Positions 8,675 through 18,090 are shown, counted from the first letter of the stretch. The stretch is DNA of 64,000 bases from Syntrophus aciditrophicus SB (GCF_000013405.1 NC_007759.1:1551001-1615000); one strand, 5' to 3'. Made by a program: numbers and translations. Notes: generated by a model from the sequence alone, not told the origin.

Positions 8675-9859
8675 TCATTCCCTGCCCGGGAGAGATATAC
8701 GTTGCATCGCCCGCGACATTCTTTCGAGGGCTTCTCTGAGCATAACCCGGGGACAGCCGAAATTCAGCCGCACAAATCCCGGCGTCCCGAAATACCTGCC
8801 GTCGGAAAGACCCACGCCGGCGTTTTCAAAAAAAGCCGCCGGTTCCTTAAGGCCGGTCGATCTGGTATCAATCCAGGCCAGATAGGTCGCTTCCACGGAA
8901 TGCATGGACATTCCGGGCATCCGGTTAACGGCCTCTTCCACCAGCATGCTGTTTTCCCGAAGATAAGCCAGTAGCGTTGCATGCCAGGAATGCCCCTCAA
9001 GGTATGCCGCCAGAGCCGCTGTAAATCCCAGGGCATTCACGGGCGGCACGATGCCTGCCATTGCCCGGTAAAACCGCTTCCGCAAAGAGGGATTGGAGAT
9101 GACTGCAAAGGAGCAGCCCAGTCCGGGGATGTTGAACGTTTTGCTGGGCGCCATCAGGGTAATGGTCCTCTCCGCGATTTCCGGGTTCAGGGCGGCAATC
9201 GGAATGTGCCGCTTGTCCGTATCCAGAATCAGACCGCAGTGAATCTCGTCGGAACAGATAATCCTGTCATATCCTTCAAGGCAGGATGCCAGCGAGGCGA
9301 GTTCATCGGCAACAAAGGCCCGTCCCACGGGGTTGTGGGGATTGCAGAGCAGAAAAAGACTGGTTCTGGGAGTGAGAGCGTCGCGAAGGCGTTCAAAATC
9401 AAAAACCCAACGGTCTCCATTATCGATCAGGGGTATCGCTTTCAGCTGCCTGTTCGCGTGGGCCGGAGCAGTGAGAAACGGGGGATAGACAGGAATCGCG
9501 GTCAGGATTTCGTCACCTTCCTGACCGGCGGCGCGGCAGGCCACGTTGATTCCGCAGACCAGTCCCGGAAGCCAGACAAGCCAGTCCGGTTCAACGGTCC
9601 ATTCATAAAGATCCTCAAGCATGGAACAGACGACCTCTACCAGCTTATGGGGTGGATCGGTATATCCGAAAATGCCGTGGTCAACCCTCTTGTGCAGGGC
9701 GGCGATGACGGCCTCGGGAGAGCGGAAATCCATATCGGCAACCCACAGGGGGAGAATGTCGCGACCCTCATATTTATCCCATTTTTCCGAGGCGGTTCCC
9801 CGTCGGTCGATGAGAGTGTCGAAATCGGGTGTCAGGGTGGATTCGTCGGCATGGGTCAT
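8675..9859 (-). CDS. MalY/PatB-type PLP-dependent C-S lyase
   Basis: 394 residues of fold-type I PLP enzyme. FDTLIDRRGTASEKWDKY at the N-terminus and WVADMDF are signatures of the PatB/MalY group; LLCNPHNPVGRAF and APSKTFNIPGL (Schiff-base Lys) complete the active site. The group cleaves cystathionine or cysteine conjugates and also includes aminotransferases. I choose the ATG at 9859 because it forms an ATGA overlap with the queF stop; an ATG at 9871 is also in frame and neither has a clear Shine-Dalgarno sequence. The neighbouring queF and thiamine enzyme do not reveal its substrate. Confidence 0.85.
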   Translation of the reverse strand: MTHADESTLTPDFDTLIDRRGTASEKWDKYEGRDILPLWVADMDFRSPEAVIAALHKRVDHGIFGYTDPPHKLVEVVCSMLEDLYEWTVEPDWLVWLPGLVCGINVACRAAGQEGDEILTAIPVYPPFLTAPAHANRQLKAIPLIDNGDRWVFDFERLRDALTPRTSLFLLCNPHNPVGRAFVADELASLASCLEGYDRIICSDEIHCGLILDTDKRHIPIAALNPEIAERTITLMAPSKTFNIPGLGCSFAVISNPSLRKRFYRAMAGIVPPVNALGFTAALAAYLEGHSWHATLLAYLRENSMLVEEAVNRMPGMSMHSVEATYLAWIDTRSTGLKEPAAFFENAGVGLSDGRYFGTPGFVRLNFGCPRVMLREALERMSRAMQRISLPGRE

Positions 9860-10278
9860 GGCTTGGACCATCCCGGCTTTTTGTACTCAGCCTCCACGGT
9901 AATGGAGATCCCCCCGCGAACCCCGAAATTGGCGGTAACCTTGCACCAGCGTGGAGACAGCGCGGCGACCACATCCTCCAGAATCACATTGGTGACGTGC
10001 TCGTGAAAAATGCCTTCGTTGCGGTATGACCACAGATAGAGCTTCAGGGATTTTGATTCCAGAATGGAGGCGTCAGGGATGTATGAGATGTGCAGGTCGG
10101 CGAAATCCGGCTGGCCTGTCATGGGGCACACACAGGTAAATTCCGCTGTTTCCATGGTAACGATATAATCCCGGTCGGGATGACGGTTGGGAAAGGTTTC
10201 AAGTTTTCTGGACGGCTTTGCTTCTCGGCCGAGTAGAGTAAGCCGGCTGAGATCTTCCGGTGGTGTGGATTTCTGCAC
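9856..10278 (-). CDS. queF: NADPH-dependent 7-cyano-7-deazaguanine reductase QueF
   Basis: 140 residues, the short single-domain form. Cys51 in CVCPMTGQPDF is the catalytic nucleophile forming the thioimide with preQ0, Asp58 lies seven residues on, and ESKSLK (73-78) is the family's NADPH-binding motif. It reduces preQ0 to preQ1 for queuosine in tRNA. The start is GTG with AGGAG thirteen bases upstream. The stop overlaps the MalY-like start as ATGA. No other queuosine gene is in the window. Confidence 0.95.
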   Translation of the reverse strand: MQKSTPPEDLSRLTLLGREAKPSRKLETFPNRHPDRDYIVTMETAEFTCVCPMTGQPDFADLHISYIPDASILESKSLKLYLWSYRNEGIFHEHVTNVILEDVVAALSPRWCKVTANFGVRGGISITVEAEYKKPGWSKP

Positions 10279-10347
10279 TTTTTAAGATTTCTCCTGGGAA
10301 AGAATATAATTAAGCGGGTGTTAATCTAAAGCATTTTTCTCTTTCCT

Positions 10348-11727
10348 TCAACAGGTTTCCGTGCGGGTCATCGGCTGAACTATCCGGGATTCGAAGATGC
10401 GATACTGGCGTTTCGTCCAGTAAAGGATGAATAGAAAGGCGAGGGCGCTGGCGAGAGGCTGGGCCATCCAGACGCCGTTGATTCCGAAAACGGACGGGAG
10501 GAGCAGCAGAAGGGGAATCAGAACAAGGGTATCGCGACCGACCAGCAGGACCATCGCGGTGGTTCCGCGTCCGAGACCTATAAACATGTTAATCCACATA
10601 AGGCTGGGAGCGGCGGTAATCAGCAGGAGAAAATTAATGCGCAGGGCTGTTGTCGTCAGGGCCTGCAGTTCATGATCGCCTGAAAAAAATGACGCGATGG
10701 ACGGTGCGAAGGCTTCCACGAGAAGAAGACTTGCCAGGGCGATGCCTGCTGAAATCCTGACGGCAACCTTCACGGTTGTCATCAGCCGTGAATGGAGTCC
10801 CGCTCCTTCGCTGAAGCCGACCAACGGCATCAAACCATGGCCGATGCCGTACAGGGTCATCATCACCAGCCCGTTCATCCGAAAGACGATGCCCAGTGTC
10901 GCTACGGCGGTATTGCCGTATCCGGCGAGGATATGATTGTGAAGAAGCATGCAAAGGCTGACTACGAGATTGATGATGATGGAGGGAAGTCCCGTCTGGT
11001 AGATGGACAGAATAATCCGGAAATCAGGACGGAGATCAGACCAGCTCAGCCTATACCTTGAGCTTCCATGCTGAAGGTAGTAAAAGGAGAGCAGGGCTCC
11101 CGCAATCTGGGATATCACGGCGGCAACGGCAGCTCCCCGGATTCCCAGCCGGGGGAAGGGTCCCCATCCGAATATAAGGAGAGGGTCGAGGATGCCGCTG
11201 ATGATCGCGACGACAAGAAGAGGATACATGGAAAGGTGAGGTCTCCCTTCAGCCCGCAATAGATTGTTGGTGATCATGATCAGAAAAAGAAACGGCACGC
11301 CAGGCATAACGGTAACGAGATACTGGCGCGCCAGTGGCGCAATGCCGGTCGTGGCCCCGAAAATCCTCAGGACGGATTCGGGATCAGCAAGAATTACTCC
11401 GATAATCAGCGTTCCGAGGACAACGGCAAGAAAATATGCCTGACCGCCGGTCTTCCGGGCTTTTGCCGTTTCTCCAGCTCCGAACATCCGGGAGGCATAG
11501 GATCCCGAGCCAAGGCCGGTTCCCACACCCACAGCGCCGAAAATCAGTTGGAGGGGAAAGCAGATAGTCAAAGCGGCAATGGCGTCCGGATTGAGCCGGG
11601 CGAGCCAGAAGGCGTCAATAAGATTATAGACGGCCATGGCCAGCATGGCCGCAATGGACGGTCCGCTCATTTTAAGCAGAAGGGGGAGGATAGGGCCTTT
11701 CCCCAGATTAAGGCTCTTGTCATTCAT
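10348..11727 (-). CDS. MATE-family multidrug/sodium or proton antiporter
   Basis: 459 residues with about twelve hydrophobic helices in two repeated halves. LPLLLKMSGPSIAAMLAMA, LIDAFWLARL and GVGTGLGSGSYASRMFGAGE are typical of MATE proteins of the NorM/DinF kind. It would sit in the inner membrane and export cationic compounds in exchange for an ion; substrates cannot be read from sequence. The gene heads the minus-strand run, 69 bases upstream of queF, and is divergent from miaA. No Shine-Dalgarno sequence is obvious at the ATG. Confidence 0.9.
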   Translation of the reverse strand: MNDKSLNLGKGPILPLLLKMSGPSIAAMLAMAVYNLIDAFWLARLNPDAIAALTICFPLQLIFGAVGVGTGLGSGSYASRMFGAGETAKARKTGGQAYFLAVVLGTLIIGVILADPESVLRIFGATTGIAPLARQYLVTVMPGVPFLFLIMITNNLLRAEGRPHLSMYPLLVVAIISGILDPLLIFGWGPFPRLGIRGAAVAAVISQIAGALLSFYYLQHGSSRYRLSWSDLRPDFRIILSIYQTGLPSIIINLVVSLCMLLHNHILAGYGNTAVATLGIVFRMNGLVMMTLYGIGHGLMPLVGFSEGAGLHSRLMTTVKVAVRISAGIALASLLLVEAFAPSIASFFSGDHELQALTTTALRINFLLLITAAPSLMWINMFIGLGRGTTAMVLLVGRDTLVLIPLLLLLPSVFGINGVWMAQPLASALAFLFILYWTKRQYRIFESRIVQPMTRTETC

Positions 11728-11882
11728 GGCGATTTAATTTATACGACGATTCTATTCAGGATAAGGAGGGAAGGGGTGAGTCCGGCGGCCAGGCTTCAAA
11801 GGAGCTTTGCCTTCCTTCTGTTACCGTTAGAACAGTTCCTGCTAACATTGATTGCCTTGAAAGTTCAAGAGTATTTAAAGAA

Positions 11883-12800
11883 ATGATGAAGAACCTCGTT
11901 GTTATCCTCGGACCGACTGCATCGGGTAAGACCAGGCTGGCTGTCCGGCTGGCCCGGGATTTGAAGTCGGAAATAGTTTCCGCGGATTCGAGGCAGGTCT
12001 ATCGCGGAATGGATATCGGAACGGGAAAGGATCTTGATGAATACCGCATCGATGGAGAGGAAATTCCCTGCCATCTGATCGACATTGTTGATCCGGATTA
12101 CGATTTCAACGTTTTCGAATATCAGTCCCGTTTCTACCGGTGCTTCGAGGAAATTCTTTCCCGAGGGATTGTGCCCATCCTGGTGGGCGGAACCGGTTTG
12201 TACCTTTCCGCCGTCCTTGAAAACTACCGCATGGTGCAAGTCCCGGAAAACCTGGACTTGCGGGAATCCCTGAAGGCAGAGCCGCTGGAGCGGTTGCAGC
12301 AGATACTTCTGGAGATAACCCCCCGCATCCACAATACAACGGATCTTCTGGATCGCGGCCGTCTTCTCCGTGCCATTGAAATCGCACAGCATTCCGGAAG
12401 GCGGGGTTTGCGGGAAAGCCCTGAACATCCCCGCATTGAGCCACTGGTTTTTGGAGTGCGGTGGAATCGTGATCTTCTCCGGAAACGGATTGCCCTGCGT
12501 CTTAAGGAGCGGCTGTCCGCAGGGCTGATCGATGAGGTAAAGGAACTGCATCAATCCGGCATTTCATGGGACAGGCTCGAATTCTTTGGTTTGGAATACC
12601 GCTATGTCGGTCTATATCTCCAAAGCAGGATGTCCTACCGGGAAATGGCTGAAAAACTGACGATCCACATCTGCCGGTTCGCAAAGAGGCAGGAAACATG
12701 GTTTCGACGCATGGAACGCCATGGCATCGAAATTATCTGGATCGAGGGGGATGATTACGAAGCATTGAAAGAACAGTTAAAGGGGAATCTGCGATCATGA
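11883..12800 (+). CDS. miaA: tRNA dimethylallyltransferase MiaA
   Basis: 305 residues. GPTASGKT (10-17) is the P-loop, SADSRQVYRGMDIGTGK follows at about 38, and LVGGTGLYLSAV is the next conserved block. The C-terminal part RFAKRQETWFRR is the family's tRNA-contacting motif. The enzyme adds an isoprenyl group to A37 of tRNAs that read U-starting codons. Two adjacent ATGs exist (11883, 11886). Its stop overlaps the next gene as ATGA. Confidence 0.94.
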   Translation: MMKNLVVILGPTASGKTRLAVRLARDLKSEIVSADSRQVYRGMDIGTGKDLDEYRIDGEEIPCHLIDIVDPDYDFNVFEYQSRFYRCFEEILSRGIVPILVGGTGLYLSAVLENYRMVQVPENLDLRESLKAEPLERLQQILLEITPRIHNTTDLLDRGRLLRAIEIAQHSGRRGLRESPEHPRIEPLVFGVRWNRDLLRKRIALRLKERLSAGLIDEVKELHQSGISWDRLEFFGLEYRYVGLYLQSRMSYREMAEKLTIHICRFAKRQETWFRRMERHGIEIIWIEGDDYEALKEQLKGNLRS

Positions 12801-14179
12801 CCCTGGCACGGAACGTTTCTGATTATTTGCGCAAATGCCGTTTGGAGGTCGCGCCTTCCCTCATTTCCGGTTCCGATTCGTTCCGGAATCTATCACAGGT
12901 GGTGGTCATCCCGGCCCTTGCTGAAAAGCGTCATCTCTTTAAGACACTGGCAAGTCTGGCACGGAATGATCCGAAAGAACTGGAGCGGACCCTGATCATC
13001 TGTGTGATCAATAACCGTCCCTTTCCCTTTGTAAGCGGGGAAGCTCTGCAGAATAACCAGGAAACCCTTGCGATTCTTGAGGACCTGACTGCAGGCCGAC
13101 GCCCTTCCGCAGAGAAAAACAATGCAGATTCGAGAGAATCGTTCAGAGAGATTCTTCAAAGTCGATTGCGTCTGGCTTATCTGGATGCCTCGTCGGCGGG
13201 GCAGGGAATGCCCGTAAAGCAGGGTGGGGTGGGTCTGGCCAGGAAAATGGGCCTGGATGCCGGACTGGCGGTTATGGACCATGAAAAATCCGGGGACGGA
13301 AGGTTGCTTTGTCTTGATGCGGACTCCCCGGTCGCCGAAAATTACTTTTCCGCAATCCGACAATTTTATGAAAGCCATAACTCCGATGCCGCCGTGGTGT
13401 CTTATGCCCATCCTTTTCCCGACGACCCGTTGCTGCTCGCCGCCATCTGCAATTATGAAATCTTCCTGAGGTATTACGTCCTCGGGTTGAACTATGCGGA
13501 ATCCCCCTACGCCTTTCATACAGTCGGTTCGACCATGAGCTGCACGGCCCGGGGCTACGTGGCCGTCCGCGGGATGAACCGACGCGAGGCGGGCGAGGAT
13601 TTCTACTTTTTGAACAAACTGGCCAAGCTGTCCCCTATGGGAAAAATTACCAGGACGCGGGTCTATCCGTCTTCCCGCCCTTCCCGGAGGGTGCCTTTCG
13701 GTACGGGAAGGCGGATGAGCGATTGTCTTGAAGGAAGGGATCGGAAAGACGTCTTTTATGATCCGCGGGTTTTTTCTGTCCTGAAGAAGTGGCAGAAGGA
13801 AATGAGGGACTGCATCGCCGAAGGTGGAAACTTCATGCTGAAACTGGCCGGAGACATTTCGCCGCATCTCGTTTTCTTTCTGGAGGCCGTCAATTTTCCT
13901 TCAGCCTGGGACAGGATATGCCGAACGCACAAAAATCCGGAAAAAAGGGCATGGCACTTTCAAGAGTGGTTTGACGCCTTTCAAACATTGAAGCTGATTC
14001 ATTATCTGACGAAGGTCTCCTGTCCCGCTGTGGAACTGTGGCAGGCCGTGCCGATACTGCTGGAATGGGCTGAACAGCCTGTTCCTGAATCTCTCAGGGT
14101 CTTTCATTCCGGAAATTCTCCGGGACTTGCGGAACATATTGAACTTCTACAGCATCTGCGCGACATAGAACAGGGGTGA
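12797..14179 (+). CDS. Glycosyltransferase family 2-like protein
   Basis: 460 residues, cytosolic by appearance. VVVIPALAEKRHLFKTLASL at residue 36 resembles the nucleotide-sugar entry strand of GT-A enzymes, GLARKMGLDAGLAVM precedes LLCLDADSPV, a DxD-like metal site, and GEDFYFLNKLAKL resembles the ED-containing catalytic region. The C-terminal 150 residues are helical and unassigned. There is a 4-base ATGA overlap with miaA, so the two are co-translated although no shared pathway is known. Acceptor and sugar are unknown. Confidence 0.72.
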   Translation: MTLARNVSDYLRKCRLEVAPSLISGSDSFRNLSQVVVIPALAEKRHLFKTLASLARNDPKELERTLIICVINNRPFPFVSGEALQNNQETLAILEDLTAGRRPSAEKNNADSRESFREILQSRLRLAYLDASSAGQGMPVKQGGVGLARKMGLDAGLAVMDHEKSGDGRLLCLDADSPVAENYFSAIRQFYESHNSDAAVVSYAHPFPDDPLLLAAICNYEIFLRYYVLGLNYAESPYAFHTVGSTMSCTARGYVAVRGMNRREAGEDFYFLNKLAKLSPMGKITRTRVYPSSRPSRRVPFGTGRRMSDCLEGRDRKDVFYDPRVFSVLKKWQKEMRDCIAEGGNFMLKLAGDISPHLVFFLEAVNFPSAWDRICRTHKNPEKRAWHFQEWFDAFQTLKLIHYLTKVSCPAVELWQAVPILLEWAEQPVPESLRVFHSGNSPGLAEHIELLQHLRDIEQG

Positions 14180-14215
14180 GGGGAAAATCGTCCTGAATTA
14201 TTTTCTAATATATCC

Positions 14216-14244
14216 TTGACGTTTACTGTCATTTTCCCTATACT
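14216..14244 (+). promoter_or_regulatory. Sigma-70-type promoter of the parvulin lipoprotein gene
   Basis: TTGACG (14216-14221), 17-base spacer, TATACT (14239-14244): near-consensus. Transcription would start near 14251, giving a leader of about 95 bases before the ATG at 14345. Confidence 0.72.
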
Positions 14245-14344
14245 CCCCGCCACTCGCTTGAATCAATCTGACAGTATGATTTCCCTGCAGTCTGAGGAGG
14301 GAAAGACAGATCCAGGAGCAAAAGTAATTTAAAGAGGAGAATTT

Positions 14345-15439
14345 ATGGCATCACCGAAAAACAGTTGGGTCCTAAAGGGCTTTTTTTCAACATTATTTGT
14401 TCTGATCTGTCTGCTTGCATTCCTTCTGACAGCATGTCAAAAAAATGATCAACAGGGTACGGCTTCCAAAGAAGAAACCGCTCCGACAGCCTCTGTTCCC
14501 CAGACGGCAACGCCCGCGGAAGGGGCCGAAAAGGCCTTGGGTCCTGGCGATCCGGTCATTGAGGTTGACGGGGTAAAAATGACCAAGGGGCAATTGGATA
14601 CGGAAGTGAACCGCAAACTGGAGTCTATCAGAAAGAGGGTTCCAGCCGAAAAGTTGCCTCAGGTAAAAACAAATATCCAGAAACGCCTCATCGATGATTT
14701 TGTGGTGAAAACCCTGCTGAACAACGAGGTCAATCGTCTTAAAATCACCGCAACAGAACAGGAAGTCAATGAAGCGGTTGAAAAACTGAAATCATCTCTT
14801 CCCGCAAATGTAAGTTTGGAGAATCTACTTAAAAAGAATCAGATGACCAGAGAAAAAATGCGTGAAGAGATCCGGCTGGGCATACAGATCAACAAGCTCA
14901 TGGTCTCACGGACAAAGAACTTGCCCAAACCTACCGAAAAGGAAATAACCTCTTTTTACAAAAAAAATCAGGATCGGTTTAAACTGCCCGAGGCAGTGCA
15001 TGTCCGTCATATCCTGATTGCCAGGGCGCCAGATGACGGAGAGAAGGTTATTGCCGAGAAGAAGGCCAAAGCTGAAGGGCTGCGGAAGAAGATCCTGGCA
15101 GGTGCTGATTTCGCTGAACTTGCGAAAAGCAATTCCGACTGTCCAAGTAAAAGTGCGGGGGGCGACCTCGGGATCGTTTCGAGGGGACAAATGGTCAAAC
15201 CCTTTGAAGACGCGATCTTCTCTTTGAAAAAGAATCAAATCGGTCCAGTGGTGCAGACGGAATACGGCTTTCATGTGGTCCAGGTTCTGGATGTGCGGCA
15301 GCCCAAGACTGTGGCGTTGGATGAAAGAACAAAGGGCATGATTTCTTCATTTCTCTTGCAGCAGAAACAGCAGGAAGCGTTCAGAAAAATGGTCGCGTCC
15401 CTGAAAGAAAAGGCGAACATTATCGCCTACATGCCTTAG
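14345..15439 (+). CDS. Lipoprotein peptidyl-prolyl cis-trans isomerase, SurA/PpiC (parvulin) type
   Basis: 364 residues. The signal peptide ends in LLTAC, so Cys31 should be lipidated. A Ser/Thr/Pro-rich spacer follows, then a SurA-N-like helical chaperone region (about 75-205) and one parvulin domain (about 215-330) with HVRHILIARAP, DFAELAKSNSDCPSK, GGDLG and QTEYGFHVVQV. It is expected to fold or escort outer-membrane proteins in the periplasm. AGAGGAGA precedes the ATG. It is monocistronic, with its own promoter and terminator. Confidence 0.9.
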   Translation: MASPKNSWVLKGFFSTLFVLICLLAFLLTACQKNDQQGTASKEETAPTASVPQTATPAEGAEKALGPGDPVIEVDGVKMTKGQLDTEVNRKLESIRKRVPAEKLPQVKTNIQKRLIDDFVVKTLLNNEVNRLKITATEQEVNEAVEKLKSSLPANVSLENLLKKNQMTREKMREEIRLGIQINKLMVSRTKNLPKPTEKEITSFYKKNQDRFKLPEAVHVRHILIARAPDDGEKVIAEKKAKAEGLRKKILAGADFAELAKSNSDCPSKSAGGDLGIVSRGQMVKPFEDAIFSLKKNQIGPVVQTEYGFHVVQVLDVRQPKTVALDERTKGMISSFLLQQKQQEAFRKMVASLKEKANIIAYMP

Positions 15440-15456
15440 AACAATAAAGAAGGGTA

Positions 15457-15507
15457 AACAACGGGATATCAAAGTCCAGGCGGCGGCGATGTCCCGTTGT
15501 TGTTTTT
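15457..15507 (+). terminator. Rho-independent terminator after the parvulin gene
   Basis: A stem of about 14 bp (15457-15470 pairing with 15488-15501, one G-T pair) with a 17-base loop, followed by TTGTTTTT. It lies 18 bases after the stop at 15439. Confidence 0.72.
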
Positions 15508-15967
15508 CCCGGAACCCTTCCTCCTTCCCTGCCGATTCAGGTCGGAACTGATTGACCACTTTCAGCAAGTTGGGAATGCTTTCCTTCTTGCGATAATCCA
15601 GCACTTCATAGATCTCCGCATAGATCTCCGCCATTTCCGTTTTTACACGACCATTACATTGTGACTGTGGATTTATCTTGGAAAGTCAGCATGAAAGCCG
15701 CACTGAAATGAAGTTCTCCCGCGTACGGGTTATTATGAAAAAAGACGCAGCGGTCCATTTCAGGTTTTTATCCAGAGTATCAAAAGAGGTCAGGGTTCAG
15801 GAAATATACAGTAACAGTTTCGTGTGAGTTCGCTTACGGCTTCGATCTTTTCAGGAATCGATGTTTCTGACACTTCTCAATAGGAAAGGCCATATTCTGC
15901 TGAAAAAATGAAGGGGTAAGTCAGGAGCTTTCAAACGTCAGTTGCATGGCCTGTTGATTTGCGTTAC

Positions 15968-16000
15968 ACACAAGGCCCCACACATCGTGGGGCCTTGTGT
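15968..16000. repeat. Perfect 14-bp inverted repeat without T-tract
   Basis: Arms 15968-15981 and 15987-16000 (ACACAAGGCCCCAC and its complement) enclose a five-base loop. There is no run of T on either side, so a simple intrinsic terminator is not supported. It could be a transcript-end structure shared by the convergent genes or a solitary repeat unit. Confidence 0.75.
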
Positions 16001-16164
16001 AATAGATGACGGATCCGCTGTTCAGGAAAGGTTATCTCAATCCTTCAAAAAACCCGTTGTTCGTTTGTTTTTTATAAGGATCACAGCACAGCCCGCGCGG
16101 GTCTAAGTTTGCCAGCTCTTCCTTGCCGTCTTTGAATCCTCTTAGATCCGGAATTGGAATCGCG

Positions 16165-16983
16165 TTACAGGAAAGAGTGATCCTGGTCGGGAAAGGTTCC
16201 GTTTTTGACTTCTTCGATGTACTGTTTCACCGCCCCCCGGATGTTATCGCTCAGATTAGCGTATTTCTTGACAAATTTAGGAGTGAATCGTTCATAAATG
16301 CCCAGCATGTCGTTGACGACCAGAACCTGTCCATCACAGCCGGCGCCGGCGCCAATGCCGATTGTCGGGATTGCCAGGTCATCGGTGATACGCTGAGCGA
16401 GCGGTGCAGGAACACATTCCAGGACAACGGAAAATGCACCGGCTTCTTCAATAATTTTTGCATCCTCCATAATTCGCTGGGCGGCTGCATCGCCCTTTCC
16501 CTGGACCTTGAATCCGCCGAACTGCTGGACGGATTGAGGAGTCAGTCCAAGATGACCCACCACGGGAATGCCCGAAACAGTCATCCGTTTGACGGATTCG
16601 GCGATCTCCCGGCCTCCCTCTAGCTTGACGGCGTGGGCCCCGGCTTCCTGAAGGAAACGACCGGCGTTCCGGACAGCCTCTTCAACCGAGCATTGATAGG
16701 ACATGAACGGAAGATCCGCGACCACCATGGCGTTGTTAGCTCCCCGGGAGACAGCGCGGGTGTGATGAAGCATGTCATTCATAGTTACCGGGAGGGTGCT
16801 TTCGTAGCCAAGAACGACCATTCCCAGGGAATCGCCGACCAGAAGCATTTCCACACCGACTTCATCCAGAAGTGACGCCATGGCGTAATCATAGGCTGTC
16901 AGCATGGTGATCTTTTCGCCTTTTTTCTTCATTCCGCGAATGACGGATGTGGTTATTTTCCTTCCTTTACTTTGTGTACTCAT
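16165..16983 (-). CDS. panB: 3-methyl-2-oxobutanoate hydroxymethyltransferase PanB
   Basis: 272 residues from the ATG at 16983, which has AAGGAG nine bases upstream; a TTG at 17001 is open but inferior. [58 protein letters not shown] and [14 protein letters not shown] are the family blocks, including the metal-binding Asp in VGDS. It makes ketopantoate from 2-oxoisovalerate and methylene-tetrahydrofolate. It overlaps the DUF2520 gene by 17 bases, so the two are translated together. panC and panD are not in the window. Confidence 0.95.
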   Translation of the reverse strand: MSTQSKGRKITTSVIRGMKKKGEKITMLTAYDYAMASLLDEVGVEMLLVGDSLGMVVLGYESTLPVTMNDMLHHTRAVSRGANNAMVVADLPFMSYQCSVEEAVRNAGRFLQEAGAHAVKLEGGREIAESVKRMTVSGIPVVGHLGLTPQSVQQFGGFKVQGKGDAAAQRIMEDAKIIEEAGAFSVVLECVPAPLAQRITDDLAIPTIGIGAGAGCDGQVLVVNDMLGIYERFTPKFVKKYANLSDNIRGAVKQYIEEVKNGTFPDQDHSFL

Positions 16984-17878
16984 GGTCTGTTTCTCCTTCA
17001 AGCAAACGTTTTATGACTGTGGCGCGTTCTTCGTCCAGGGTCTGCTTTTCCAAGCCCAGGTCAACAGTAAGAACGCCCAGCGTCTTGTAGATCTGCAGAA
17101 ATTGCGGCAGCTTTTCATTCAGGGCAGCGAGATGTTTCCGGATGGTTCCCGTGTCGCCCCGGGCAATCGGGCCGGTCAAGGCTTGAACGGTTCCCCTGCG
17201 CTCAATGTTTTTCATCGTACCCCGCACCAGAGGCCAGAATGCCTTCAAAGCATCTTCATGGGTCAAACCGAGGGAGGAATAAATGGTCTCAACGATGTGC
17301 ATTAAGGTTGTGAAGTAGTTGGAAGCCATGCAGGCAGCAGCATGGTAAAGGGGCTTATCCGATTCGGCGATTAAAAAAGAAAATCCACCAAGATCCCGGA
17401 CCAGATTTTCAGACCAGTCAATGATCTCCGGCTGGGCTGTAATTCCAAAGGTGCTGCCGGGCAGATTTTTTATGGCGCCTTCGATATCGGCAAAGGACTG
17501 GATCGGATGAATGCTGGCAATCAGAGCGCCTGCCCGGCGAGCCGGTTCCAGCAGGTCCAGCCCTCCGGCGCCGCTCATGTGAATCACCCTGTCTCCCGGT
17601 GATATGGCCGCGGCTTCTTCCAGTTTTGCGCAGATCCCGGCGATTTCATCATCCGGGGCTGTGATAAAGATGGTGTTGGCTGCTGCAGCGGCCTCACTCA
17701 GATGGGTACAGGGGTTTCCTCCTGTATAAGGCAGGCTTTTTTCAAGGGCCGATGGGTTCTTATCCGCAACTGCAACAATGCTGCGGCCTGCGGACCGGAG
17801 AAGATAACCCACGGCCGTGCCCACTTTGCCGGTTCCGAGTATGGCTATTCTTTCCTCTGAAACGGTCAGATCGTTCAA
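16967..17878 (-). CDS. Rossmann-fold/DUF2520 dehydrogenase, candidate ketopantoate reductase
   Basis: 303 residues from a TTG at 17878. The N-terminus has [17 protein letters not shown], a dinucleotide-binding GxGxx[17 protein letters not shown] and [11 protein letters not shown] follow, and the C-terminal half is the helical DUF2520 domain. I place the start at TTG because the frame upstream (to 17938) is occupied by a terminator hairpin, and a G7 run eight bases before the TTG can serve as ribosome-binding site. The gene precedes panB with a 17-base overlap. PanG, a non-orthologous ketopantoate reductase described in Francisella, belongs to a comparable fold, so reduction of PanB's product is a reasonable hypothesis, not shown. 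Confidence 0.8.
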   Translation of the reverse strand: MNDLTVSEERIAILGTGKVGTAVGYLLRSAGRSIVAVADKNPSALEKSLPYTGGNPCTHLSEAAAAANTIFITAPDDEIAGICAKLEEAAAISPGDRVIHMSGAGGLDLLEPARRAGALIASIHPIQSFADIEGAIKNLPGSTFGITAQPEIIDWSENLVRDLGGFSFLIAESDKPLYHAAACMASNYFTTLMHIVETIYSSLGLTHEDALKAFWPLVRGTMKNIERRGTVQALTGPIARGDTGTIRKHLAALNEKLPQFLQIYKTLGVLTVDLGLEKQTLDEERATVIKRLLEGETDHEYTK

Positions 17879-17893
17879 CGGATTTTCCCCCCC

Positions 17894-18016
17894 AAAAAAA
17901 TAAAAAAGCCCTCCGTAAAACCCGGAAGGCCACTCCATGGCTCAGCCAATAATCTCTTCGTCATTTCCGACCATTCCGTCTCAGTCCATCCGAACGTGGA
18001 TCCAAGCGATGAAGTT
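17894..18016 (-). promoter_or_regulatory. Leader of the DUF2520-panB operon with attenuator hairpin
   Basis: Reading on the minus strand, about 85 bases containing several short pairing segments (GGC-TGA-GCC; ATGGAGTGGCC) precede a stem of 8-9 bp (17923-17930 with 17908-17915), a 7-base loop and a run of T6-A-T7. The G7 ribosome-binding site and TTG start come directly after. This is the layout of a transcription attenuator or riboswitch. Published pan-motif RNAs sit in front of pantothenate genes in related bacteria; I cannot confirm a match. A TTGACT (18040-18045) could be the -35, but no good -10 accompanies it. Confidence 0.55.
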
Positions 18017-18090
18017 GTCTAACATATGTTTAAAAAAAGAGTCAATCTAAAAGGTATCGGGAAGCGAGGGAAGAAAAAGAGCATAAATCC

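Larger units (their letters stand above)
15440..16164. other. 725-base intergenic region between convergent genes
   Basis: After the parvulin terminator there is no convincing gene up to the panB stop. A minus-strand ATG at 15634 opens a frame whose first 50 codons (MAEIYAEIYEVLDYRKKES...) look coding-like, but it runs into the terminator hairpin and then antisense to the parvulin gene, so it may be a gene remnant. A perfect 14-bp hairpin is at 15968-16000. The rest shows nothing I recognise. Confidence 0.5.

Noticed and set aside
16123-16623. 166-codon plus-strand open frame
   Set aside because: Antisense to panB, which is unambiguous.
17940-18016. T-box leader before the pantothenate genes
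   Set aside because: I could not find the conserved T-box antiterminator sequence, and the downstream genes are not tRNA- or amino-acid-linked.
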